This document shows, one piece after another, positions 52,092 through 59,660 of a DNA stretch of 64,000 bases. How positions within the stretch are numbered: the stretch's first letter is position 1; the number at the start of each line of letters is the position of its first letter. Source of the DNA: Phytohabitans rumicis (GTDB lineage Bacteria; Actinomycetota; Actinomycetes; Mycobacteriales; Micromonosporaceae); contig NZ_BLPG01000002.1 in the NCBI RefSeq assembly GCF_011764445.1, forward strand, positions 310,001 through 374,000, written 5' to 3'. A model generated the notes under the pieces. It was not told the origin of the DNA. It was given only the letters and a program-made list of their open reading frames with translations, and searched no databases. The translations under genes and the position numbers were made by a program.

Positions 52092-53230
52092 GACAGCTCC
52101 TCCCGGACCGGCGAGACGGTCAACGCGACCAGTTCCTCGCCCGCGTCGTTGCCCGGCGTGACCTCGATGCCGAGGATCCGCACCCGAAACTCCTTCCCGC
52201 CCGGGAAGAAACCGTCCTTCACGACCACCTGGGCGTGGTCACCCACCTGGTACGAGCCGAGCACCGGCTCCCGGTCGGCGCGAACCACCAGCTCGGGCAG
52301 GACCACGGGACCGGCCACCGTGCTCAGCTGCGCCGAGGCGATCGAGCCGAGCAGCCCTCGGTCCGCGACGTCGACGTGCGACACCTCGGCCTCGGCGAGG
52401 GGCCAGCCGGCGCCGAGCCGCAAGGCATCGTCCGCGACCTCGATCAGCTGCCCCGCGTCGCCGCCGGCGCCGACCGCGTACACCCGGTTCGCCATCGACG
52501 CGCCGTCCCACGGCCAGGTGTACGAGACCAGGTTCGCGCCGTACTCCCACAGGTGCGGCGAGCCGTCCTGGCCGAGCTGCGGTTCGCCGACCTGGAGCCG
52601 GCGCATCGGGCGACCGGCCGGCCCGAACGTCACGTCGATGAGGAAGTCCGGGCCGCCGTCGAGCGCGGCCAACTCGCGCAGCGCCTCGCCCACGCTCTTC
52701 AACTGACTCCCCGGGTACGTCAGCGACCGCGGGCGCCCCGCGACCTGGGACGGCGTCACCGGATCGACCTGCACACCGATGTCCCCGCCCGGGTGAGCTT
52801 GCGCGGTGCGGATCAACGACCGGGCGATCTGGGCCTGCTCGACGTCCGTATACGTCGTGACGAGCGTGGCGACGTCGTCCCGCGCGGGGTCGTACGTCGC
52901 CGGCAGCACGCGCCGCCGGTCGAAGTAGGACAGGAACCCCGCCGCACCGATCTCCAGCGTCCGGTCCGGCGAGCTGTACTTGATCGTCCAGATGACACCG
53001 CCCCACACCAGCACGCCGTCCCGGGCGACGTACAAGGCGGTGCGGCCGGGCTCGGTGACCCGCTGCGGCTCGCGGATGCCGATCCGCCGGTCGCCGATCG
53101 CCAGCATTCCGCGGAACTCGCCCGCGTCGTTGAGCACCGTGCCGAACGAGACGCCGTGCAGCGGCAACTCGTCCACCACCGCGCCCGTACGCAGGTCAGC
53201 CACGAGGTACGCGTACCGGGAGCCAGACAC
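52088..53230 (-). CDS. Siphovirus Gp37-like tail tip/baseplate protein
   Basis: A 380-residue protein resembling the ReqiPepy6 Gp37-like family of actinophage tail proteins, which sit at the tip and help hold the receptor-binding parts. Typical stretches: 'VVDELPLHGVSFGTVLNDAG' and 'EFRGMLAIGDRRIGIREPQR', 'GVLVWGGVIWTIKYSSPDRT', 'RTLEIGAAGFLSYFDRRR' and the late 'QVGDHAQVVVKDGFFPGGKE' with 'FRVRILGIEVTPGNDAGEEL'. It is followed with overlap by the small coiled-coil gene and preceded by the tail-tip paralogs. The role is inferred from family and position. Confidence 0.78.
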   Translation of the reverse strand: MSGSRYAYLVADLRTGAVVDELPLHGVSFGTVLNDAGEFRGMLAIGDRRIGIREPQRVTEPGRTALYVARDGVLVWGGVIWTIKYSSPDRTLEIGAAGFLSYFDRRRVLPATYDPARDDVATLVTTYTDVEQAQIARSLIRTAQAHPGGDIGVQVDPVTPSQVAGRPRSLTYPGSQLKSVGEALRELAALDGGPDFLIDVTFGPAGRPMRRLQVGEPQLGQDGSPHLWEYGANLVSYTWPWDGASMANRVYAVGAGGDAGQLIEVADDALRLGAGWPLAEAEVSHVDVADRGLLGSIASAQLSTVAGPVVLPELVVRADREPVLGSYQVGDHAQVVVKDGFFPGGKEFRVRILGIEVTPGNDAGEELVALTVSPVREELS

Positions 53231-53240
53231 CCGACACCCC

Positions 53241-54302
53241 CTACGCCGGTATCGCGAGTACGTTGATCGACGTGTACGGCAGCGCGTGGCCGCCGTTGAC
53301 CGCCCCGGCGCCGCCCGCCCGAACCAGGTAGAGGTCGAGCACGAGGGCCCTGTTGGCGGGCTGGGCCATGACCGTGGTGACGCCGGCGCTGTTGTAGGCG
53401 TCGCCGGCGGCCGGCTGGATGACCGAAATAGCCTTCGCCGGGCCGGTTTCCCCGCTGACCTGGATGCCCAGGTCGTACCGGCCGGTGTGTGCCGTGTAGG
53501 TGATCATCGCGTGGCCGGTGACGAAGAGCGTGCGGGTGTACGGCGTGGCCGGCACGGTGACCTTGTTGATCACCAGTTGGGTGGCGGCCGACGTCGGAGC
53601 GAGCTTCGGCCAGCCCGGGTCGGCCGGGCCGTAGATCGCCACGCCGCCGCGCACGATCGGGTACCAGTTGGTGCCGTCGGACACCTCGGCGATGTCGTTC
53701 TCCCGCACGTAGACGGCCTGTCCGGGGTGTGGCGCCGGGGGGCGGCTCGCGCGGTTCGCCACCGGGATGATGCCACCGGACGCCGCCGTGAACACCCGCA
53801 GGTCCGCGATGTTCCCCGCGGTGATCGAGGTCGCGTTCGCGGCGACCGCGACCCTCGCGAGCGGGAGGTAGTCGCCGCTCACAGCCGGGTCGACCGGGGT
53901 AGCGGACGCCTCGCCGGGCACGTGCCGGATCTCCAAACCGGTGCGCTGGTCGCCGTACTGCGCGTCGCTCTGGACGGCGACGATGAGATCCCGGCGTGCG
54001 TTCGACGGATGCGGAGGCACGGCGAGCACATTGATGCTCTTCACGGCGTCCAGCGTCACGAGGTACGGGCCGGCGGCAGCGGTGCGCGTGCCCTGGATCA
54101 CGGCCTGGAACGGTTCGACGGTGACCGACCCGGACGGCGTCGGCGTCGGCCGGACGAAGCCGGGCGAGCCCGCGGCCACCTTGATCCCCGACCGGGACTG
54201 GATCGGGCCGCTGCCGGGGGCGGCGAGGACACCGGTCGCCAACCGGGCGTCCTCCGCGTCGACGACACCGCCCGACACCCACCCGGAGTCTCGTTCTGCC
54301 AT
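53241..54302 (-). CDS. Tail tip/receptor-binding type protein, paralog 1
   Basis: A 353-residue protein. The first roughly 200 residues ('MAERDSGWVSGGVVDAEDAR' onward, with 'VTVEPFQAVIQGTRTAAAGP' and 'YLVTLDAVKSINVLAVPPHP') are closely similar to those of the next gene, whereas the C-terminal 150 residues differ completely ('RYDLGIQVSGETGPAKAISV', 'ALVLDLYLVRAGGAGAVNGG'). A shared attachment half plus a variable end is the usual organisation of phage receptor-binding or fiber proteins. No enzymatic motif is visible. The intact member of the pair. Confidence 0.68.
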   Translation of the reverse strand: MAERDSGWVSGGVVDAEDARLATGVLAAPGSGPIQSRSGIKVAAGSPGFVRPTPTPSGSVTVEPFQAVIQGTRTAAAGPYLVTLDAVKSINVLAVPPHPSNARRDLIVAVQSDAQYGDQRTGLEIRHVPGEASATPVDPAVSGDYLPLARVAVAANATSITAGNIADLRVFTAASGGIIPVANRASRPPAPHPGQAVYVRENDIAEVSDGTNWYPIVRGGVAIYGPADPGWPKLAPTSAATQLVINKVTVPATPYTRTLFVTGHAMITYTAHTGRYDLGIQVSGETGPAKAISVIQPAAGDAYNSAGVTTVMAQPANRALVLDLYLVRAGGAGAVNGGHALPYTSINVLAIPA

Positions 54303-54327
54303 GGTTCTTCTCCTCCTCCGGTCGCGG

Positions 54328-55346
54328 TCAGGGTTCGAGCAGCCAAGAGGTGTTTACGAAGACCAATTCGTTGATGGGCATGGTCCCCTCCGGGAAGATC
54401 CACGCTCTGCCGTCGGGCAGAAGACCCCACTCGTAGAACTGCGGTGCGTTGGCTAGGGCTCCCAACCTGCACCCGCCCACCCAGCGGTGTGCCCAGAGCG
54501 GACGGAACGGCGCCGGCACCGTGGCGACCACGGCTCCCTGCGACAACACCGTGTTTCGCCGGGTGACCGCGCCGCGCAGGTAGACGGCACGCCCTACTCG
54601 CCGGACGCTGACCACCGGGTCGTCGTCGCCCCCGGGGCCGGCCGCGGTCCAGTCGGCCGTGACCGGGACCTCGACCCATCCGGTGTCGTCCTCCAGGGGT
54701 GCCCGCCAGGTCCCCCGTCCCAGACCTCGAGCCGGCTGGTGTCCAGGCGGTGCACGTAGAAACCCCAGTACGGGTTGAGCGGCCGGTCCGTCGCGTTGCG
54801 GGCCAGCATGATGCCGCCGAGCGCGCTGGTGTACGCGCGGAGGTCCGAGATGTCCGCCTCGGTGATGGTCGTGGCGCCGGCGCGCACCCGGATCCGGGCC
54901 AGCTTCAGGTGATCGCCGGGGACGGCGGGGTCCACGGGCGTGGTGCCGGCCGTACCGGTCACCCGCTCCACGACCATGCCGGAACGGGAGTCGGCGTACT
55001 GCGGATCGAACTGGCGCGCCACGATCAGGTCGAAGCGTTCGTTGGAGCCGTGCGCCGGTGCCGCGCCAAGCACGTCGACCGTCTTGACCGCATCGAGCGT
55101 CACCAGGTACGAGCCCGCGGCCGTCGATCTCGTCCCCTGGATCACCGCCTGGAACGGCCGTACGGTCACGTCCTTCGACGGCGTCGACGTGGCCTCCACG
55201 CGTGCCGGGTGACCGCCTGACGGCCGGATACCGCCGCGGCTCTGGAGCGGGGTCGCCCCGGGCGCCGCGAGCAGTCCGGTGGCGAGCCGGGCGTCCTCCG
55301 CGTCGACGACACCGCCGGACATCCAGCCCGAATCACGTTCTGCCAT
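54328..55346 (-). pseudogene. Tail tip/receptor-binding type protein, paralog 2, frameshifted
   Basis: The first 215 residues ('MAERDSGWMSGGVVDAEDAR', 'VTVRPFQAVIQGTRSTAAGS', 'FYVHRLDTSRLEVWDGG') match paralog 1. At 54712-54716 (CCCCC on the plus strand) the frame is lost. Adding one base continues as 'TWRAPLEDDTGWVEVPVTAD' and 'VSVRRVGRAVYLRGAVTRRN', ending 'NELVFVNTSWLLEP' at 54328. The restored C-terminus has a beta-rich, fiber-tip look ('FYEWGLLPDGRAWIFPEG'). Either an indel error or a silenced alternative tip. Confidence 0.72.
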
Positions 55347-55358
55347 CGCTGCCTTCCT

Positions 55359-56240
55359 TCATGTCCACGCGTCCCGCCACTCGGCGGTAAGCCGGGCCGC
55401 CGGCTCGGTCTGAGCCGCGCGGAAGCCGATCCTGTTGCTGCCGGGTCGCAACGCGAACCACTCGGAGTCCGGGAGCAGGAACGAGCGCCGGGACGCGGTG
55501 CCCTGGAGCAGCACCGTGCGGGCATCGGTGTCGACCACCAGCACCTCACCCGACTGCACGGTCAACCCGAACGCCAGTTGCTCGCCGGTCTCCGGGTTGA
55601 TCACGACCGGGTCTGTGCACGGTCCGGCGATGCGCCACACCGGCCAGGTCGGTACGCTGCCGCGGTTCTCCAGCTGGAGCCGGCCACCGGAGGAACCCTG
55701 GCCGAAGTCGAGCGGGAAGGTGAGCGGGAACGTGACGCCACCGCTGGACGTCGGCAGCGAGCAGCTCGCCGCGTTGAGCGCCGCGCTGTATCGCAACGGA
55801 TCGGGCGCGGTCATCTGGAGGGAGAAGTCGAACACACCGTTCTTGCGGTCGCTGATCTTGGTCTCCGCGGAGAGCCGGACCAGCGACTGCCGGGTCAGGT
55901 GCGGCTCGGTCACCACCAGCGGCAGCAGAAGAGCGCCGTCGTTGAGGACGGCCGCGAGCCGATCCTTCGCGTACTCCTTGGTCGAGCGATCCGGGGCCAC
56001 CGCGCTGCCTTCGAGCGTGACCACCCGCGGGCCCCGGTACGACGGCGAGTCGAACGTCCCGTCGCGCTCCGGACGGTCCACAAGGGACAGCCGCAGCGGC
56101 GGCGCCGACGACCAGCCCTCCTCCTTCGTCACCCACCACTCGACGCCGAGGTCGTCAACGGCGTTGCCGGCCCAGCCGTCGACGGCGAACACGGGCTCCT
56201 GAAGAGTGCTGCCGGGCGCCCGGCCGAGGATCGTGGTCAT
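55359..56240 (-). CDS. Phage distal tail (Dit-like) protein
   Basis: A 293-residue protein. The N-terminal part 'WWVTKEEGWSSAPPLRLSLV' and 'YRGPRVVTLEGSAVAPDRST' with 'KEYAKDRLAAVLNDGALLLP' has the features of the distal-tail (Dit) belt domain; the C-terminal 'GGRLQLENRGSVPTWPVWRI' and 'GPCTDPVVINPETGEQLAFG' is the phage tail galectin-like end. Dit hexamers join the tail tube to the tip. ATG 56240 overlaps the tape-measure stop (ATGA). Order tape measure - Dit - tip is standard for siphophages. Confidence 0.82.
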   Translation of the reverse strand: MTTILGRAPGSTLQEPVFAVDGWAGNAVDDLGVEWWVTKEEGWSSAPPLRLSLVDRPERDGTFDSPSYRGPRVVTLEGSAVAPDRSTKEYAKDRLAAVLNDGALLLPLVVTEPHLTRQSLVRLSAETKISDRKNGVFDFSLQMTAPDPLRYSAALNAASCSLPTSSGGVTFPLTFPLDFGQGSSGGRLQLENRGSVPTWPVWRIAGPCTDPVVINPETGEQLAFGLTVQSGEVLVVDTDARTVLLQGTASRRSFLLPDSEWFALRPGSNRIGFRAAQTEPAARLTAEWRDAWT

Positions 56241-57205
56241 CGCTTCCCCGCCCAGGCCAGCTCACGGGCGACGATCCGACCGATCTCGTACTCGGACTGC
56301 CGCGCCTGCGGATAGACGTTCACGGTGATGGGCTGCTCGGCGCCGCGCCGGGGTCGAAGATCGAGCAGGTCCGGCAGCTTGGACAGCGGCACGATCGCCT
56401 CCGGCTGACCCGCTTCGGCGACCGTCACCAGCCGGCCGCCGACCGCGGGCATCGCGATGCCGCCCGCCGCGAGCTGCGGGATCAGCGCCAGGTTGACGCC
56501 GAACGTCTTGCCGCCGACACCCGGCACCCAGTCCGGGATCGAGACCCGAACGCTGTTCAGACCGCGGATGGCCGAGTTGACCAGCCCGATGACCGCGTTG
56601 ATCGGACCCCGGACGGCGGAGAGCACCGCCTCGAACGCCGACCTCGCGAACCCGGACAGGCCGTCCCAGGCGGCCTTCAGCCTGCCCGTGATCTGGTTCC
56701 ACTTGTCCTGGAGCCAGTCGCCCAGCCGGCCGATCACCTCCACCACGTCGGCTCGGATCCTGTTCCACTTTCCGAACTCCTTGGTGACGAAGTCCATGGC
56801 CCAGCCGACGGCCTCGCCGATCTTCTTGAACACCGCCTGCATGACCTTGCGTACGGTCTCCGACTGCATCGCCATGTCGATCAGCTTCGTCACCAGCATC
56901 ATGACGATGGCGATAATCGCGCCGAGGATGTTGGCCTTCATCGCGGTGTTGAGGCCCCGCTGTGCCACCGTCGCGCCTTCGAGTCCCTTGCGGAATCCAC
57001 CCATGAGGCCGCCGCTGGTGGCCGCGTTCCGGCCCGCGCGCTGCACCGCGCCCGCCGCCTGGTCCGCCGACGAGCGGAGCTGGCTCGCCGCCGTACCGGC
57101 CAGCTGTGCCGACGTACGCAACCTGCCGGCGGCGGTGCTGGCCTGGGTCAGCGCGGTACTCAGCCGGCCCAGCGACGCGGTGACCACCGTAATGTTCCTG
57201 TTCAC
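56237..57205 (-). CDS. Short tape-measure protein
   Basis: A 322-residue protein with an Ala/Ser-rich helical N-terminus ('LSTALTQASTAAGRLRTSAQ'), a hydrophobic patch ('ILGAIIAIVMMLVTKLIDMA'), and amphipathic helices ('WDGLSGFARSAFEAVLSAVR', 'GPINAVIGLVNSAIRGLNSV') typical of tape-measure C-termini, closing with 'VTVAEAGQPEAIVPLSKLPD' (the loop common in tape measures). It is far smaller than phage tape measures (commonly 600-2000 residues). At roughly 0.15 nm per residue (a rule of thumb) it would set a tail of only about 50 nm. Position between chaperones and Dit supports the call. Confidence 0.8.
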   Translation of the reverse strand: MNRNITVVTASLGRLSTALTQASTAAGRLRTSAQLAGTAASQLRSSADQAAGAVQRAGRNAATSGGLMGGFRKGLEGATVAQRGLNTAMKANILGAIIAIVMMLVTKLIDMAMQSETVRKVMQAVFKKIGEAVGWAMDFVTKEFGKWNRIRADVVEVIGRLGDWLQDKWNQITGRLKAAWDGLSGFARSAFEAVLSAVRGPINAVIGLVNSAIRGLNSVRVSIPDWVPGVGGKTFGVNLALIPQLAAGGIAMPAVGGRLVTVAEAGQPEAIVPLSKLPDLLDLRPRRGAEQPITVNVYPQARQSEYEIGRIVARELAWAGKR

Positions 57206-57230
57206 GGACGCTCGACCCTCCTACCCATCG

Positions 57231-57872
57231 TCATCTGCCCAACGCGGTGTTGAGCACCTCGACCTCGTGCCGCAGCCGCTTGATGGCGCCGCCCGCGACG
57301 TCGGCTTGGCCGTACAGCGCCTTCACCTCACGCATGGCATGGTCGGCCCGACCCTTCGCACCGTCCGCGATGGATTTCGCCAGGCCCGCGCGGGTCCATG
57401 CCTGGTTCGCCCGCTGCATCGCGTTTTCTGCTCGGCGTTTGCCGTCCTCCGCAACGTTGCGCGCCGCCAGCGCCTTTAGATCCAGTTGCTCGGGCAACTG
57501 TTGGAGGGCGGACAGTCTCCGCTTCTCCCTGCGCTCCTCCAGGATCTTGTCCAAGTCCCACTTGACGAACTCGACCTTGAACAGACCCGCGCTGACGTCT
57601 GCCAGCCTCCCTTCGAGCTTGACTCCGGTCGCCTCGCCCAGGACCCCGGCAGCCGTGCTGGTCTCGGCGAACGCCTCGTTCTTCGTCCAGCCCCGGTCCT
57701 TCTTGAAGAGACTCGCTGCGTCTGTCTCGATCTTCGCGATCCGGGTCGTCAGGTCTGTGATCGCCGGCTGCAATACGTCCTTGAAGCGCGTGCCGGCGTC
57801 CGCCTCGACCCGCGCGATCTGCTCCTTCAGGTCCCTGACCGCGTTCTGGAGCTCCTCGATCGGGTTGCCCAT
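57231..57872 (-). CDS. Coiled-coil tail protein of unknown role
   Basis: A 213-residue highly charged helical protein: 'EELQNAVRDLKEQIARVEAD', 'LTTRIAKIETDAASLFKKDR', 'LEERREKRRLSALQQLPEQL', 'RAENAMQRANQAWTRAGLAK' and 'GAIKRLRHEVEVLNTALGR'. Heptads dominate, there is no signal or membrane helix. It lies 25 bp upstream of the tape-measure gene and 11 bp downstream of the chaperone frame; an extended tape-measure partner or an additional tail-length component are possible. I do not recognise a family. Confidence 0.65.
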   Translation of the reverse strand: MGNPIEELQNAVRDLKEQIARVEADAGTRFKDVLQPAITDLTTRIAKIETDAASLFKKDRGWTKNEAFAETSTAAGVLGEATGVKLEGRLADVSAGLFKVEFVKWDLDKILEERREKRRLSALQQLPEQLDLKALAARNVAEDGKRRAENAMQRANQAWTRAGLAKSIADGAKGRADHAMREVKALYGQADVAGGAIKRLRHEVEVLNTALGR

Positions 57873-57883
57873 GCGTCCTCATC

Positions 57884-58294
57884 TCATCCAGGCAAGCCAA
57901 AGAAGGCCGCTATCTCCGCGGGTGATGCGCCGTCCGGTGTGGGCTCCTCGGGCGATGTCTCCAGGCCCGGTCGGGCCAGTGGCTCGGGGTACGGGATCTG
58001 TTCGGCGTCTTCGTCGCGGTTCACCGTGGCGAACATCCAGTTGGCCACGGCCAGCTGGTCCACCACGGCCGCCAGCAGGTGCTCGGTGACGCCCCAGTCC
58101 GCCGCCTCGCCGTGCACCGCTCGGGCGAACGACGAGTCGGCCGGGAGGCGTTCGACCAGCACGCGCAGCCGGCGCGAGGAGAGCCGGCCCCGGTACCAGT
58201 CGAGGAGGTCGACGCCGTAGTGGCGCAGCAGGTCGGCCTCGAGAGCCTCGGCATGCTCCTCGACGAGGTCACCGAGGCTCAGCCTTCCCCAGGC
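57884..58294 (-). CDS. Tail assembly chaperone, second frame (GT-like), no own start codon
   Basis: An open frame that begins after a TGA at 58295-58297 and runs to 57884. Coding-like sequence starts at once ('GDLVEEHAEALEADLLRHYG', 'VDLLDWYRGRLSSRRLRVLV') but there is no ATG, GTG or TTG before GTG 58162, which would cut off the first 44 codons. The preceding chaperone gene stops inside this frame. This is the layout of phage G/GT chaperones, where ribosomes shift frame to make a longer fusion. Sequence after 58162 ('ADSSFARAVHGEAADWGVTE' and 'HLLAAVVDQLAVANWMFATV') is typical of the second half. The shift here would be +1 (or -2). Confidence 0.62.
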   Translation of the reverse strand, partial: AWGRLSLGDLVEEHAEALEADLLRHYGVDLLDWYRGRLSSRRLRVLVERLPADSSFARAVHGEAADWGVTEHLLAAVVDQLAVANWMFATVNRDEDAEQIPYPEPLARPGLETSPEEPTPDGASPAEIAAFFGLPG

Positions 58295-58301
58295 TCAGCC
58301 C
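58268..58301 (-). other. Putative programmed frameshift window in tail chaperones
   Basis: In mRNA sense the overlap reads GGG CTG AGC CTG GGG AAG GCT then GAG CCT CGG TGA, with the second frame open from just before the CTG GGG AAG run. Decoding GGG and slipping +1 onto GGA would enter the second frame (AGG CTG AGC CTC). Siphophages mostly use -1 slips here, so +1 or -2 would be less common. A one-base error in the GGGG run would also explain it. Confidence 0.4.
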
Positions 58302-58568
58302 GGTCTCGCTGCCGTACGCCTCCAGGACGGCGGCCACGTCCTGGACGCTGAGGTCGTGCGCGGCGAACCGCTCGAACTGCTCCGGGCCGAGCAACAGCTC
58401 CAGCAGGCCGTCGACGTCCTGCTCGTCGAGCTGTTGCATCCTCTTCGCGGCGTTCCGCGGAAACTCGGTGGGCAGGCTGTAGATCTCGCCGTCCAGCTCG
58501 AACTTCCACTCCCGGCCCAGCGTTTCCAGGCGCTGCGCGCGTGCCGCGTTGACGTTGAAGGTTGGCAT
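58269..58568 (-). CDS. Tail assembly chaperone, first frame (G-like)
   Basis: A 99-residue protein: 'FNVNAARAQRLETLGREWKF', 'ELDGEIYSLPTEFPRNAAKR', 'MQQLDEQDVDGLLELLLGPE' and 'QFERFAAHDLSVQDVAAVLE'. Small, acidic, helical, located between tail tube and tape-measure genes, as for lambda gpG. The chaperone coats the tape measure while tube subunits assemble. It starts 9 bp after the tail tube gene stop. The end overlaps the second chaperone frame, see the frameshift note. Confidence 0.78.
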   Translation of the reverse strand: MPTFNVNAARAQRLETLGREWKFELDGEIYSLPTEFPRNAAKRMQQLDEQDVDGLLELLLGPEQFERFAAHDLSVQDVAAVLEAYGSETGLSLGKAEPR

Positions 58569-58577
58569 CTCGTACTC

Positions 58578-59150
58578 CTATACCGCGAACGCGGGGTCCT
58601 TCATGAGGAAGGTGACCAGTGGGGCAGCCGAGTCGACCGCCAGCGCGGTGAACGTGATGCCGAGCTTGATCGGCGCGGTACGGACCAGCGCGACCTCCTC
58701 GGTCTCGGTGACCTGGCCGCGCGCGACGACGAGCCGGTACTTCACGTCGCCGCCATCGGTGAACTCGACGCCGAGCATCCGCTCGTCGAACGACGGGTCA
58801 GCGGCCAGGTTGTACTTGAAGTTGCCGGCGACCGCGCCGTTCGCTTCGACCGCGCCGCCGCCGAAGAAGAACGGCAGCGTGTCCTCGTTCAGCTGGAGCA
58901 GCTGGAACTTCAGGGTCAGATCGCGGTCGGAGTAGACGAACCTGGCGGCGCTGACGCTCTGCCAGGTGTCGATCGGATCGATCTTGTCCTTCTTCGCCAG
59001 CTTGACGCCGTCGGTCGTGGTGTATCCCAGGTCCTTCCAGGCGGCGGCCCACGCGACGGTCGTGTCCGTCGGCGCCGCCGTGTTGAGCGGTGCGACGAGG
59101 ATCCGGCCGCTGCCAGCGACCCGGATCTCCCTGGCGTTGTTGCCAGCCAT
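58578..59150 (-). CDS. Major tail tube protein
   Basis: A 190-residue protein beginning 'AGNNAREIRVAGSGRILVAP' with 'TVAWAAAWKDLGYTTTDGVK', strands typical of the siphophage tail tube fold ('FKYNLAADPSFDERMLGVEF', 'DVKYRLVVARGQVTETEEVA', 'PIKLGITFTALAVD'). Hexamers of this protein stack to form the tube through which DNA or nothing passes. No sheath gene is found, so the tail is non-contractile. It lies between the tail terminator and chaperone genes, the normal order. Confidence 0.82.
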   Translation of the reverse strand: MAGNNAREIRVAGSGRILVAPLNTAAPTDTTVAWAAAWKDLGYTTTDGVKLAKKDKIDPIDTWQSVSAARFVYSDRDLTLKFQLLQLNEDTLPFFFGGGAVEANGAVAGNFKYNLAADPSFDERMLGVEFTDGGDVKYRLVVARGQVTETEEVALVRTAPIKLGITFTALAVDSAAPLVTFLMKDPAFAV

Positions 59151-59171
59151 GTGTGGCTCCTTCGAGACGTG

Positions 59172-59579
59172 TCAGGCCGGTCGAATGACGAGCCGGACCG
59201 TGGACAGGTACCGGTTGCTGCCGGGGTGGTGATAGTCGGGCAGCCAGCGCGGCCCGTCCTCCTCGACGACGTCGACGACGAGCGCACCGCCGTAGGAGAC
59301 GCCGCGGAGGCTGATCGTGAGCGCGCGGGCGGCGAGGGCGACGGCGTGCGTCGCCGACTTGTCCGGCCCGTACACCTCGAAGTCGACCAGCGGTTGATCC
59401 AGGTGCTCGTCGTCGATCCACGCGCCACCGACCCGGGAGACCAGCACGGCCTTCTGGGTGCCGTTGAAGCCCGGTGGCGGGCGGTTGTCGACGACCACGC
59501 CGGCCAGCTCCGGCCGGTCCTTCAGCGTGTCGACGACAAGCCGCTCGACATCCGTGAACGTGACGAGCGGGTCCGGCAT
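59172..59579 (-). CDS. Tail terminator/completion protein
   Basis: A 135-residue protein from ATG 59579 with GGAGGAGGG seven bases upstream; longer starts lack this site. 'FTDVERLVVDTLKDRPELAG' (N-terminal helix) and 'VLVSRVGGAWIDDEHLDQPL', 'VDFEVYGPDKSATHAVALAA', 'ALVVDVVEEDGPRWLPDYHH' fit small tail-completion proteins that cap the tube and join it to the head. It is the first gene of the tail cassette; upstream is the SARP-NB-ARC gene on the same strand. No head gene accompanies it. Confidence 0.75.
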   Translation of the reverse strand: MPDPLVTFTDVERLVVDTLKDRPELAGVVVDNRPPPGFNGTQKAVLVSRVGGAWIDDEHLDQPLVDFEVYGPDKSATHAVALAARALTISLRGVSYGGALVVDVVEEDGPRWLPDYHHPGSNRYLSTVRLVIRPA

Positions 59580-59629
59580 GGCGCTCCCTCCTCCGCTGCT
59601 TTCCCTCATGACCAGCGTGGCCATCGTGG

Positions 59630-59660
59630 GTGCAGCGCCGGTGCAGCGCCGGTGCAGTCC
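59630..59660. repeat. 11-bp tandem repeat before the tail cassette
   Basis: GTGCAGCGCCG occurs at 59630-59640 and 59641-59651, with a partial third GTGCAGTCC. It lies in the 81-bp spacer between the SARP gene stop and the first tail gene, where a promoter or regulator site for the cassette would be expected. Confidence 0.6.

Noticed and set aside
53241-55346. Diversity-generating retroelement acting on the duplicated tip genes
   Set aside because: No reverse transcriptase, accessory gene or template repeat was seen nearby; divergence is in whole domains, not adenine-specific sites.
51933-59579. Contractile injection system (eCIS) reading of the tail genes
   Set aside because: No sheath, no AAA+ ATPase, no spike-type VgrG/PAAR protein; the set matches a non-contractile siphophage tail.
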